A stretch of 29,890 nucleotides of DNA from DATJWY01 sp035500775. Its GTDB lineage: Bacteria; Pseudomonadota; Alphaproteobacteria; Acetobacterales; Acetobacteraceae. The translations under genes were made by a program, and so were the position numbers. Below the pieces are notes generated by a model. The model saw only the letters and a list, made by a program, of their open reading frames with translations, ran no database searches and was not told the DNA's origin. The stretch spans positions 1 through 29,890 of the forward strand of contig DATJWY010000193.1 of the NCBI GenBank assembly GCA_035500775.1, written 5' to 3'. Shown one piece after another: positions 17,182 to 24,830 of the stretch (position 1 is its first letter; each line of letters starts with the position of its first letter).

Positions 17182-18786
17182 TTATCGGCCGCGCCTGCCA
17201 CCGCCACCGCCGCCGCCGCCGCGCCTGCCACCGCCGCCGCCACCGCCGCGCCCGCCACCGCCACCGCGCCCCGCGCCACCCCCTCCGCGGAACCCACCGC
17301 CACCGCCGCCACGCTGCGATGCGCTGAATTGCCTGCTCTGGGCACCGCGATTGCCGAACTGCGCCGCGTTGCGCCCCTCACTCATTCCGCTGAAGGCCGG
17401 GGGGGTGCGGCCGCCACCCTGGCCGAAAGACGACCGCCCGCCGCCGGGCCGGTTAGCCTGACCCAAGCGCTGACCACCGGCGGGCCGATTAGTCTGACCC
17501 CGGCCCTGTCCGCCGCCGGGCCGATTGCTGGGGAGGTTTCGTGGTTGCCCGCCGCCTGGGCGGTTGTTTGCGCCTTGCCTGATCGGCGGACGGTTGCCCG
17601 GCCCCATTCCGCCCGGCGGCCGGACAACGCTGCCAGGCACCGACACGCTCGACCGACCGACCCCACCCGGTCGCCCGACTCCACCCGGCCCACCGACCCC
17701 GCCCGGTCGTCCGACCCCGCCCGGCCCGCCGGCCCCGCCCACTCGTCCGACCCCGCCCGGCCCGCCGACCCCGCCCGCTCGTCCGACTCCGCCCGCCCCC
17801 CCGATCCCGCCCGGTCGTCCAGCCGCCGGACGGTACCCACCGGCACCCGGCCGGGTAACGGGGCGACTCGGTTGCCAGTTCGAGTTGTTGATCGGCGGCC
17901 GGTTCACGTTGAGGTTGTTGTAGCGGTTAGTGTTGACGTTGACGTAGCCGCCGCCCCAGTTCGGGCTCGACCAGCCCCACAGGCCCGCGGTGATCGCCAC
18001 GCCCGCGCCGAACGCAAGCCCCGTCAGGAGCGCCGTGCCGGGGACGTAGCCATAGCCCGCAGGCGGGTAGCCATAGCCCGCAGGCGGCGGCAAATAGGTC
18101 GGCGGATAGGACGGATAAGGCCAGGTGCCGTAGGCCTCCGTCGGATTATAGCTCGGCACATACACGACATTCGGCTGCGCCGGCTCGATCACGACCGTCT
18201 GGTTCTCGGTGCGCACAACCTGCTGCGGCGTCGTCTCGAGCTTGCCGGCGCTCTGCGCCTGCCGGCGCAGCCGCTGAACGGACGCCATCACGTCGCTCTG
18301 CTGCACCGCCATCGCGTAGCCGATCTGCTGCATCCAATCGAGATCAGCGTTCATCATTGCAAGGACCTGTGGGAACGGCACGAGCGACTTCACCGACGGA
18401 TCCCAGGTCTTCTGCGCGAGCGCCGCCATCAGGGCATCGCCCGTGAGAGCCTTGTTGGCGGGATCCGCCACCCAGCGCGCCGCATCCACCACCTGAAGCG
18501 GAAAGGTGCACGCCATCAGGACCTGGGTCAGCAAATCGTCGGGATAGAGGGCGATAGGGGCCAGCAATGCGTCGAGTTGTTCGGCCGGCAAAGTCTCCGC
18601 ATTGGCTTGAGCGGCGGGTTGGGGCGTCTGCGCCCAGAGCGGCTCGGGGCTGGCGCCGATCAACAGGGCGGCACAGCTGACAAAAACCATCAGACGACGA
18701 AACAGAGGATGAAGCAGACCCGAGAGGACGGCACCGTGATCCCGCGGGGCCGCCCGGCCCGGCGCATCGCCATGCTGGCTCGTCAT
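17182..18786 (-). CDS. Exported DUF3300 protein with collagen-like and polyglycine tail
   Basis: A secreted protein of 534 residues. An unusually long basic leader precedes a signal peptide (about residues 33-52, ending EPLWAQ). DUF3300 follows at about 60-230: LDALLAPIALYPDDLLTQVL, DAARWVADPANKALTGDAL, WDPSVKSLVPFPQVLAMM, MQQIGYAMAVQQSDVMASVQ and VVYVPSYNPTEAYG. A Tyr/Pro/Gly linker, a hydrophobic Gly/Ala segment (ALLTGLAFGAGVAITAGLWG) and an Asn-rich stretch lead to collagen-like repeats (PGGVGR/PGGVGG units, about residues 321-378), Asn/Arg/Pro/Gly-rich blocks and a C-terminal Gly/Arg tail of about 45 residues. ATG 18786 follows AGGA. The tail suggests a surface or matrix-associated, RNA- or polymer-binding, low-complexity protein; function is unknown. 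Confidence 0.87.
   Translation of the reverse strand: MTSQHGDAPGRAAPRDHGAVLSGLLHPLFRRLMVFVSCAALLIGASPEPLWAQTPQPAAQANAETLPAEQLDALLAPIALYPDDLLTQVLMACTFPLQVVDAARWVADPANKALTGDALMAALAQKTWDPSVKSLVPFPQVLAMMNADLDWMQQIGYAMAVQQSDVMASVQRLRRQAQSAGKLETTPQQVVRTENQTVVIEPAQPNVVYVPSYNPTEAYGTWPYPSYPPTYLPPPAGYGYPPAGYGYVPGTALLTGLAFGAGVAITAGLWGWSSPNWGGGYVNVNTNRYNNLNVNRPPINNSNWQPSRPVTRPGAGGYRPAAGRPGGIGGAGGVGRAGGVGGPGGVGRVGGAGGPGGVGRPGGVGGPGGVGRPGGVGRSSVSVPGSVVRPPGGMGPGNRPPIRQGANNRPGGGQPRNLPSNRPGGGQGRGQTNRPAGGQRLGQANRPGGGRSSFGQGGGRTPPAFSGMSEGRNAAQFGNRGAQSRQFSASQRGGGGGGFRGGGGAGRGGGGGRGGGGGGGRRGGGGGGGGRRGR
17653..17826. repeat. In-frame tandem repeat coding for PGGVGx units
   Basis: Degenerate 9/18-base units (plus-strand form CCGACCCCGCCCGGCCCG and variants) run through the DUF3300 gene, coding for glycine-rich hexapeptides. 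The copy number should vary between strains through slippage or recombination. The polyglycine region at 17188-17310 is a second low-complexity run of CCG/CCA-type triplets. Confidence 0.7.
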
Positions 18787-19098
18787 TTTTGGTTCCTGGT
18801 GTTTAAACCACGGCCTGTATTGGAGTTGACCCGATCACGTTCATGAGCAGGCCGAACAGGATCGCGGAAACCCCAGGTTTCTGCTCGCGGTCAATCGTAT
18901 GGGTCAGACGCTCACAATGGCATATATCGACGCAATCAGGGAAATCGGCTTCACGATCCGTTCAGCGAATGCGTGGTGGCGGACGAGCAGCGGCTTGCAG
19001 CCGGAGCTGCCATCAGCCCGAGCGCCAGGATAAGCACGGCGAGGGCTCTCCCTCGCCGTGCCTGCGGTCCGGTCAGCCGATCAAAGCACAAAGATTCT
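18787..19098. other. Intergenic region between the CoA-transferase and DUF3300 genes
   Basis: About 310 bases without a supportable gene. Short frames on the minus strand encode hydrophobic bits (for instance LILALGLMAAPAAS near 19020) but are interrupted by stops and lack ribosome binding sites, so they may be remnants. The promoter of the DUF3300-DUF2950 transcript should lie near 18800-18860; no clear consensus was seen. A strong hairpin lies at 19034-19061. Confidence 0.4.
19034..19061 (-). terminator. Strong hairpin downstream of the CoA-transferase operon
   Basis: Perfect 12-bp arms (GCACGGCGAGGG and CCCTCGCCGTGC) with a 4-base loop, 37 bases past the CoA-transferase beta stop on the minus strand. 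Only a short TTAT follows, so termination would rest on stem strength or Rho. Confidence 0.55.
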
Positions 19099-19749
19099 TC
19101 ACAGGCGCATTTCGGGAACGGTCTCGGGAATGATAAGTTCGGCTTCGGTCGCGGCGATCACCTGTTCGACAGAAACGCCGGGGCCGGTCTCAAGGAGAGT
19201 CGCGTGGCCGCCTGGAAAGGCGATAACCGCCATTTCCGTCACCAAAAGATTAATTGGACGGATCGAAGTCAGCGGCAGGGTGCATTTCTTGACAATCTTC
19301 GGCGCGCCCTTGGCGGTATGCTGCATCGCGATGATCACATGCTCGGCGCCGACAACGAGGTCCATGGCGCCCCCCATCCCGGGCACCATACGGCCGGGAA
19401 TCATCCAGTTCGCCAGCATCCCCGTCTGATCGACTTGCAGACCGCCCAGCACGGTCACGTCAACGTGTCCCCCCCGGATCAGGCCAAAGGACATGGCACT
19501 GTCAAAAGTGCTGGCTCCCGGCAGCGCCGTGACGGGACGACCGCCAGCGTCTGTCAGGTGCGGCTCGGCCATTCCCTCCGCCGGAGCGGCTCCCGCGCCG
19601 ATCAACCCGTTCTCCGACTGGAAAAAGACATGCACGCCCTCGGGCAGCAAACCAGCAACCAGCGACGGGATCCCTATCCCGAGATTGACGAGCATGCCCG
19701 TGCGCAATTCCTGGGCGATGCGGCGGGCGATTATCGTTTGAGCTTGCAT
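19099..19749 (-). CDS. scoB: 3-oxoacid CoA-transferase, beta subunit
   Basis: This subunit, with its partner, moves CoA between acyl-CoA and a 3-oxo acid such as acetoacetate. The 216-residue protein matches the family: GMLVNLGIGIPSLVAGLLP, VFFQSENGLIGAG with the catalytic Glu of SENG, DSAMSFGLIRGGHVDVTVLG, NWMIPGRMVPGMGGAMDLV and TLPLTSIRPINLLVTEMAV. It starts 7 bases after the alpha-subunit stop, so the two are translated together. An acetate CoA-transferase (AtoA) role cannot be separated from succinyl-CoA:3-ketoacid transferase by eye. Confidence 0.93.
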   Translation of the reverse strand: MQAQTIIARRIAQELRTGMLVNLGIGIPSLVAGLLPEGVHVFFQSENGLIGAGAAPAEGMAEPHLTDAGGRPVTALPGASTFDSAMSFGLIRGGHVDVTVLGGLQVDQTGMLANWMIPGRMVPGMGGAMDLVVGAEHVIIAMQHTAKGAPKIVKKCTLPLTSIRPINLLVTEMAVIAFPGGHATLLETGPGVSVEQVIAATEAELIIPETVPEMRL

Positions 19750-19756
19750 ATCCGCC

Positions 19757-20404
19757 TCACGGGTTAGTGATCAGGTAATCGACCAGCGGAGCCGGTGTCA
19801 TGACGTTGTCAGGCGGGATGACCCCAGTGGGAACGATGTGCTCGGCGCAAGCAATCACTGTCGCGCCAGCCATCGCTATGATCGGATTAAAATTCCGCGC
19901 CGTCATGGTGTACGTGAGGTTGCCGAGGTAATCCGCCAAAAAGGCGTGCAAAAGCGCGAAGTCGGCGCGCAACGCCACCTCGACCAGATAGGTCCGGCCA
20001 TCCAATTCGATCTTCTGTTTGCCGTCCTCGACCGTGGTGCCGACGCCGGTCGGCGTCAGCACGCCACCAAGGCCGTATCCTCCTGCACGGATTCGCTCGA
20101 TCAGCGTGCCCTGCGGTACCAGATCGACCGCCAACGCCCCGCTGATCATCTGCTTCTGCGTTTCCGGGTTGAGGCCGATATGGCTCGCGATCACTTTACG
20201 CACGAGCTTTGCGTCGACGAGCTTGCCAATACCGGTGCCCGGAGTGCCCGTGTCGTTGGCAATCACCGTGAGGTCGCGTTTACCTTGCCGCACAATCTCG
20301 TCGACCACCCGTTCCGGCGTGCCGACGGCCATGAAGCCACCGATCATCAGGCTCGCTCCGTCAGGTATCTTCGCGACGGCTTCTTCAACAGAGATCGTTT
20401 GCAC
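19757..20404 (-). CDS. scoA: 3-oxoacid CoA-transferase, alpha subunit
   Basis: Partner of the beta subunit, giving the alpha2beta2-type enzyme used for acetoacetate or short fatty acid activation. Signatures in the 215 residues: ISVEEAVAKIPDGASLMIGG near the start, GTPERVVDEIVRQGKRDLTV, IANDTGTPGTGIGKLV, ASHIGLNPETQKQMISG, LVPQGTLIERIRAGGYGLGG and LTPTGVGT. The start is GTG 20404: it gives the family-typical N-terminus and has GGAG 8 bases upstream. The frame runs open to 20527, but that extension does not resemble the family. Confidence 0.93.
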   Translation of the reverse strand: MQTISVEEAVAKIPDGASLMIGGFMAVGTPERVVDEIVRQGKRDLTVIANDTGTPGTGIGKLVDAKLVRKVIASHIGLNPETQKQMISGALAVDLVPQGTLIERIRAGGYGLGGVLTPTGVGTTVEDGKQKIELDGRTYLVEVALRADFALLHAFLADYLGNLTYTMTARNFNPIIAMAGATVIACAEHIVPTGVIPPDNVMTPAPLVDYLITNP

Positions 20405-21075
20405 CGGTTGCTCCAACTGGATCGAGTTCCGTATCGGCAGCGATCCCTTAAGGTAGCTGCCGACGTTGAGACCACACGGATCGAAAGCGAACGTGCGGCA
20501 TTGCTTCGGGCCGGTCACTCTCGGCACCGGGACGCCGGAGCGGCAACCACTTCTTGTGCTTGTCGTGCCTGCCCCCGGGCGCGCCAGGAGGCCTCGTCAT
20601 GGCTGCGGCGACGTTGAACCAGTTTGCCGCGAAATCGTTGTTGATCTGTGAATGCCCCCTCACAGAGGTATCAAACTTAGCCTTGACTTTACCCATCCGG
20701 TGGTGTGCCGCATCAGGCGAAGTCCCGGGGTGCATCACGCGCTTCCAAGTCCACTGGCGCGCCAATATACACCGGCCAAGCCAGCCCGGATAGCTTACCG
20801 CGGGTAGAAATATCGCCCCCTTGCATCGCGGAAAATTCTTCTGCGACAATGCCTTACTACTGCGGAAAGGCGTTCTCCGATGCGAACGGGGTGTCGCCCC
20901 GACCTCTTTTGAATTCGCCCCTGTGGCGGGGCGTCAGGTGGTCGCGGCGCTCGACGATGGTCCTGCGCCCCCTGGGCTTTGCTCCCCCAGGCGCCACTTC
21001 TCCATTTTCGTCCCTTGCGCAATTTTCCATGCCTGGGCAACACCAGTACGCAATATCACCTATGAGGACGCCCCC
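20405..21075. other. Divergent intergenic region between CoA-transferase and malic enzyme
   Basis: About 670 bases with no gene that I can support. A minus-strand frame (20448-20849, 133 codons) matches nothing I know and has no binding site. Structures seen: a nested palindrome at 20641-20674 (TTGAT, CTGTGA, then TCACAG, ATCAA), two GC hairpins at 20887-20901 (CGGGG/CCCCG) and 20916-20933 (CGCCCC/GGGGCG), and an imperfect REP-like hairpin around 20972-20992. Promoters of both divergent transcripts must lie here. The composition in the right half resembles the REP arrays. Confidence 0.45.
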
Positions 21076-23355
21076 ATGGCCGACAGCAACGCCAACGCCG
21101 CCACACGCATCACCGCCGAGGAGGCGCTCGCGCTGCACGCCATGGGCCGGCCGGGCAAGCTGGAGACCCGGATCAGCAAGCCGCTGACCACCGCCCGCGA
21201 CCTCAGCCTTGCCTATTCCCCCGGCGTCGCCGAGCCCTGCCTGCGAATCGCCAGCGATCCGGCTCTCGCCTATGACTACACGACGCGCGGCAACATGGTC
21301 GCCGTCATCTCCAACGGCACCGCGGTGCTCGGCCTCGGCAATCTCGGCGCGCTCGCCAGCAAGCCGGTGATGGAAGGCAAGGTCGCGCTGTTCAAGCGCT
21401 TCGCCGATGTGGACGGCATCGATCTCGAAGTCACCACCGAGAACGTGGACGAATTCGTCAACTGCGTCCGCTTCCTCGGCGCCTCCTTCGGCGGCATCAA
21501 CCTTGAGGACATCAAGGCGCCGGAATGCTTCCTCATCGAGCAGCGCCTGCGCGAGCTAATGGACATTCCGGTATTCCATGATGACCAGCACGGCACCGCG
21601 ATCGTCGCCGCCGCCGGGCTGCTCAATGCCTGCCACCTCACCGGCCGCGACCTCTCCGACATCAAGCTGGTGGTCAACGGCGCCGGCGCCGCCGCCATCG
21701 CCTGCACCGAACTGGTCAAGGCGCTCGGCGTGCGCGGCGAGAACGTGATCCTCTGCGACACCAAGGGCGTGGTCTGGCGCGGCCGCACCGATGGCATGAA
21801 CCAGTGGAAATCCGCCCATGCCGTGGAGACGAAGGCGCGCACCCTGGCCGAGGCGCTGGAAGGGGCGGATGCGTTCTTCGGCCTTTCCGTGCGCGGCGCG
21901 CTGACCCAGGACATGGTGCGCGGCATGGCGGCGAAGCCGATCATCTTCGCCATGGCCAACCCGGACCCGGAGATCACCCCGGAGGAAGCGCGCGAGGCGA
22001 GCCCGGAGGCGATCATCGCCACCGGCCGCAGCGACTACCCGAACCAGGTGAACAACGTTCTCGGCTTCCCCTACATCTTCCGCGGCGCGCTGGACGTGCG
22101 GGCGAGCACGATCAACGAGGCGATGAAGCTCGCCGCCGCCCGGGCGCTCGCCGAGCTGGCGCGCGAGGACGTGCCGGACGAGGTGCACACCGCCGCGGCG
22201 CGGCGCCTGCGCTTCGGCCCGGACTACATCATCCCCAATGCCTTCGATCCGCGCCTGATCTCCCGCATCCCGCCCGCCGTCGCCGAGGCGGCGATGGAGA
22301 GCGGCGTCGCCCGCCGCACCCTGCCGGATATCCGCCGCTACGCCCGCGAGCTGTCCGGCCGGCTCGACCCCACCGCCAACGCGCTCGACCTCATCATGGA
22401 GAGCGTGCGCTCCAAGCCGAAGCGGGTGGTGTTCGCCGAGGGTGAGGAGGAGAAGGTCGTGCGCGCCGCCCTCGCCTTCTACAATGCCGGCTACGGCACG
22501 CCGGTGCTGATCGGGCGTGAGGACCGGGTGCAGGCGACGCTCGCCACGCTCGGCCTGCCGCTCGTCCCCGGCATCGAGATCCATAACGCCCGGCTCTCCT
22601 CGCAGAACGCGCGCTACACGGAATATCTGTACGGGCGCCTGCAGCGGCAGGGCTACCTGCACCGTGACGTGCAGCGCCTGGTGAACCTGGACCGCAACGT
22701 CTTCGCCGCCTGCATGGTGGCGCTCGGCGACGCGGACGCGATGGTGACCGGCCTCACCCGCGCGCGCAGCGTCTGCCTGGAGACGATCGCGCTCGCCCTC
22801 GACCCGGCGCCCGGACACATCACCTTCGGCCTCACCCTGATGCTCGGCCAGCGCGAGACGATCTTCATCGCCGACACGCTGATCCATGAGCGGCCGAGCC
22901 CGGCACAGCTCGCCGCCATCGCCGTGGACAGCGCCGCCGCCGCCCGCCGCCTTGGCCACGAGCCGCGCGTCGCCCTGCTCTCGCACTCCACCTTCGGCCA
23001 GCCGATGCACACCACGGTGCTGGGCATCCGCGAGGCGGTCTCCCTGCTCGACCAGCGCGGCGCGGATTTCGAATATGATGGCGACATGTCGCCGGAAGTG
23101 GCCCTGGAGCCGACGGTGCGCGCGCTCTACCCGTTCTGCCGCCTGACCGGGAACGCGAACGTGCTGGTGATGCCGGGGCTGCATGCGGCCCATATCACCT
23201 CCCGCCTCGCGCCGCGCCTCGGCGGCGGCAGCACGGTCGGGCCGCTGCTGATGGGCATGTCGCGCCCGGCGCAGGTGGTCGGCATGGATGCGTCCGTGAG
23301 CCAGATCGTCGATATGGCCTGCCTCGCCGCGCATCAGGCCGTGGAACTCGGCTGA
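21076..23355 (+). CDS. maeB: NADP-dependent malic enzyme with phosphotransacetylase-like domain
   Basis: Converts malate to pyruvate and CO2 with reduction of NADP, supplying NADPH and pyruvate. The 759-residue protein is the long bacterial MaeB form. The malic enzyme part (about 1-430) shows SLAYSPGVAEPC, TAVLGLGNLGALASKPVMEG, HDDQHGTAIVAAAGLLNAC, the dinucleotide site VVNGAGAAAIACTEL and IFAMANPDPEI. The C-terminal part (about 440-759) is a PTA/PTB-type fold (KRVVFAEGEEEKVVRAAL, MVTGLTRA, NVLVMPGLHAAHI), considered regulatory, typically an acetyl-CoA sensor without transferase activity. Start ATG 21076 follows GAGGAC by 7-8 bases; an upstream in-frame extension to 20821 lacks similarity. 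Its 3' end faces the SDR gene across a REP block. Confidence 0.95.
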   Translation: MADSNANAATRITAEEALALHAMGRPGKLETRISKPLTTARDLSLAYSPGVAEPCLRIASDPALAYDYTTRGNMVAVISNGTAVLGLGNLGALASKPVMEGKVALFKRFADVDGIDLEVTTENVDEFVNCVRFLGASFGGINLEDIKAPECFLIEQRLRELMDIPVFHDDQHGTAIVAAAGLLNACHLTGRDLSDIKLVVNGAGAAAIACTELVKALGVRGENVILCDTKGVVWRGRTDGMNQWKSAHAVETKARTLAEALEGADAFFGLSVRGALTQDMVRGMAAKPIIFAMANPDPEITPEEAREASPEAIIATGRSDYPNQVNNVLGFPYIFRGALDVRASTINEAMKLAAARALAELAREDVPDEVHTAAARRLRFGPDYIIPNAFDPRLISRIPPAVAEAAMESGVARRTLPDIRRYARELSGRLDPTANALDLIMESVRSKPKRVVFAEGEEEKVVRAALAFYNAGYGTPVLIGREDRVQATLATLGLPLVPGIEIHNARLSSQNARYTEYLYGRLQRQGYLHRDVQRLVNLDRNVFAACMVALGDADAMVTGLTRARSVCLETIALALDPAPGHITFGLTLMLGQRETIFIADTLIHERPSPAQLAAIAVDSAAAARRLGHEPRVALLSHSTFGQPMHTTVLGIREAVSLLDQRGADFEYDGDMSPEVALEPTVRALYPFCRLTGNANVLVMPGLHAAHITSRLAPRLGGGSTVGPLLMGMSRPAQVVGMDASVSQIVDMACLAAHQAVELG

Positions 23356-23357
23356 CA

Positions 23358-23560
23358 CCAAAGGCCAGGGGCTCCCCCTCCGTGGCCATTCCATCGGCCG
23401 TTCCGGCCGATGGAACCTTGGGCCACTCCGCCCCTGGACCCCGCCAAAGGCTAAGCCTTTGGAATTCAATACTTAAGTAATAGGGGTCTGGGGCCTCAAG
23501 GCCCCGTCGTGCGCAAGCACGCCTGCGCGTGACGGGTCCAGGGCAGAGCCCTGGCCTTGC
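23358..23560. repeat. Long mosaic of REP-like palindromes between convergent maeB and SDR genes
   Basis: The array opens with AAGGCCAGGGGCTCC, contains a large palindrome at 23389-23415 (12-bp arms around TTC, core CCATCGGCCG/CGGCCGATGG), returns to CCGCCCCTGGACCCCGCC and closes with AAAGGCTAAGCCTTT. A second group follows: GGGGCCTCAAGGCCCC, GTGCGCAAGCAC and CCAGGGCAGAGCCCTGG, the last in inverted orientation and next to the SDR stop. It looks like two family members in opposite orientation, one carrying an internal palindromic insert. Confidence 0.75.
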
Positions 23561-23564
23561 CTTA

Positions 23565-24404
23565 CTAACCCGGGCCGACGAGCCGCTCCGTCTCCGCCCA
23601 CAGCCGCTCGCGCAACGCCGCATCCAGCGCCAGCCGGTTCGGCCGCGCCTCCCGCCGGCGCTTAAAATACCGCCCGCCGATGCCTGTGAGCGCCGGGTCC
23701 AGCGCCACATGCAGCGGTCCTTCCGCCCCCTGCTCCGGGGTCAGGAAGACCGGCCGCAGCGCCCGCCAGCCGAAGCCCACCGCCCCGCCCTCGCGCACCA
23801 GCGTGGTCGCCACCGCGCCGGGATGCACCACGTTCACATCCACCCCCGCGCCGCGCAGCCGCTCGGCCCAATCCAGCGTCTGCATCAGCAAGGCGAGCTT
23901 GGAGCGAGCATAGGCGAAGAGCGGGTTCCAGCGCCGCCGCGATTCCAGATCGTCCAGCCCGAGGCCGGTGAGGTCCGAGAGCACCGAGCCGGTATTGATC
24001 ACCCGGGCCGGCGCGCCCGCGCCCAGCGCCGGCGCCAGGGCGCGGGTCAGCACGAACGGCGCCAAGTGGTTGACCGCCAGCGCCTGCTCATGCCCCTCCG
24101 CGGTCTCCGCCCGCCGCCAGTGGAACGCGCCGGCATTGTTCATCAACAAGGCAAGACGCGGATGGCGGGCGCGGATCTCCGCCGCCAGCGCCCGCGTCGC
24201 CGCCATGGAGGAGAGATCGGCCGCGATCAACTCGGTCGCGGCATCCGGGACGTGGCCGCCGATCCAGCCGCGCACGGCCTCGCCTCGCGCGCGGTCGCGC
24301 CCAACCAGCACGACCCGGTAGCCTGCGCGGGCGAGACCGAGGGCGATCCACTGTCCGATCCCCGCCGTCGCCCCGGTCGCCACGGCAACCCGATCACGCT
24401 CCAT
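23565..24404 (-). CDS. Short-chain dehydrogenase/reductase
   Basis: NAD(P)-dependent oxidoreductase of the classical/extended SDR type, 279 residues. Seen: cofactor site TGATAGIG (10-17), the Asp after strand 3 (AADLSS), NNAG (89-92), the active-site Ser in NTGSVLS (140), Tyr165 and Lys169 in YARSK, and VHPGAVATTL after strand 6. The overall pattern (FHWRRAETAEGHEQALAVNH) resembles the retinol dehydrogenase/WW-domain oxidoreductase-like bacterial group. Start ATG 24404 is 6 bases after GGGGGGA; ATGs at 24410 and 24419 are in frame, and the frame stays open far upstream across the clc gene as an antisense artefact. Single-gene unit; substrate unknown. Confidence 0.9.
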   Translation of the reverse strand: MERDRVAVATGATAGIGQWIALGLARAGYRVVLVGRDRARGEAVRGWIGGHVPDAATELIAADLSSMAATRALAAEIRARHPRLALLMNNAGAFHWRRAETAEGHEQALAVNHLAPFVLTRALAPALGAGAPARVINTGSVLSDLTGLGLDDLESRRRWNPLFAYARSKLALLMQTLDWAERLRGAGVDVNVVHPGAVATTLVREGGAVGFGWRALRPVFLTPEQGAEGPLHVALDPALTGIGGRYFKRRREARPNRLALDAALRERLWAETERLVGPG

Positions 24405-24830
24405 ATGCATTCCCCCCATGAGCCTGAGTCGGACCTTGGACCGGCGCCCCCGGGTCGCGCCCCCGCCCGGCGGTACCGATCGCCCGGACAGCCGCCGCGC
24501 GACCATGCCAGGCCGGGAGCGGTCCAAGTCCTTGATCGCACGTCCCGGTTTGCCCGCCGGAGCGCGCCCGGCCGCGCCGGGGCCGCGTCCGCCTCCGGAA
24601 CGACCCAGCCAGCCGCCGCCCGGGCGAGCCCCGCCGCAGGGGGCATGTGGTCCGCTTTCGCCTCTCTTGTAGGCCGAGCAGTGTGCGCCTACAGGTCTTT
24701 GTGCTCCGCAAAAAGGGACCGCCCGCTGGCAACGGCACAGGTTTTTCCGATCGCCCCGGCAACGATTCCTTAATGGCGCCGTCTTTTCCTGAATGATTCG
24801 CCGACTGCCGCCCAAACCCCGAGGCGCCTG
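24405..24830. other. Divergent intergenic region between the SDR and clc genes
   Basis: About 425 bases with no gene that I can support. The SDR-proximal half is very GC-rich. An inverted repeat TGTAGGC/GCCTACA (24668-24693) lies in the middle, and the clc-proximal 120 bases are less GC-rich and probably hold the clc promoter. The clc ribosome binding site GAGGCG is at the very end. Confidence 0.4.

Noticed and set aside
17653..17826. CRISPR-like array of short GC repeats
   Set aside because: The units are 9/18 bases, adjoining without spacers, and stay in frame with the DUF3300 gene as PGGVGx codons.
18801..19030. Small hydrophobic minus-strand frames that might be a lipoprotein or membrane peptide gene
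   Set aside because: The hydrophobic stretches are spread over different frames with stops between them and no ribosome binding site; at most a decayed gene.
20646..20665. CRP-type site CTGTGA...TCACAG
   Set aside because: The half-sites are separated by 8 bases rather than the 6 needed for TGTGA-N6-TCACA.
20448..20849. 133-codon minus-strand frame upstream of the CoA-transferase
   Set aside because: No similarity to a known family, no binding site, partly in the same frame as the scoA upstream extension, and high in Arg/Pro as expected of chance frames.
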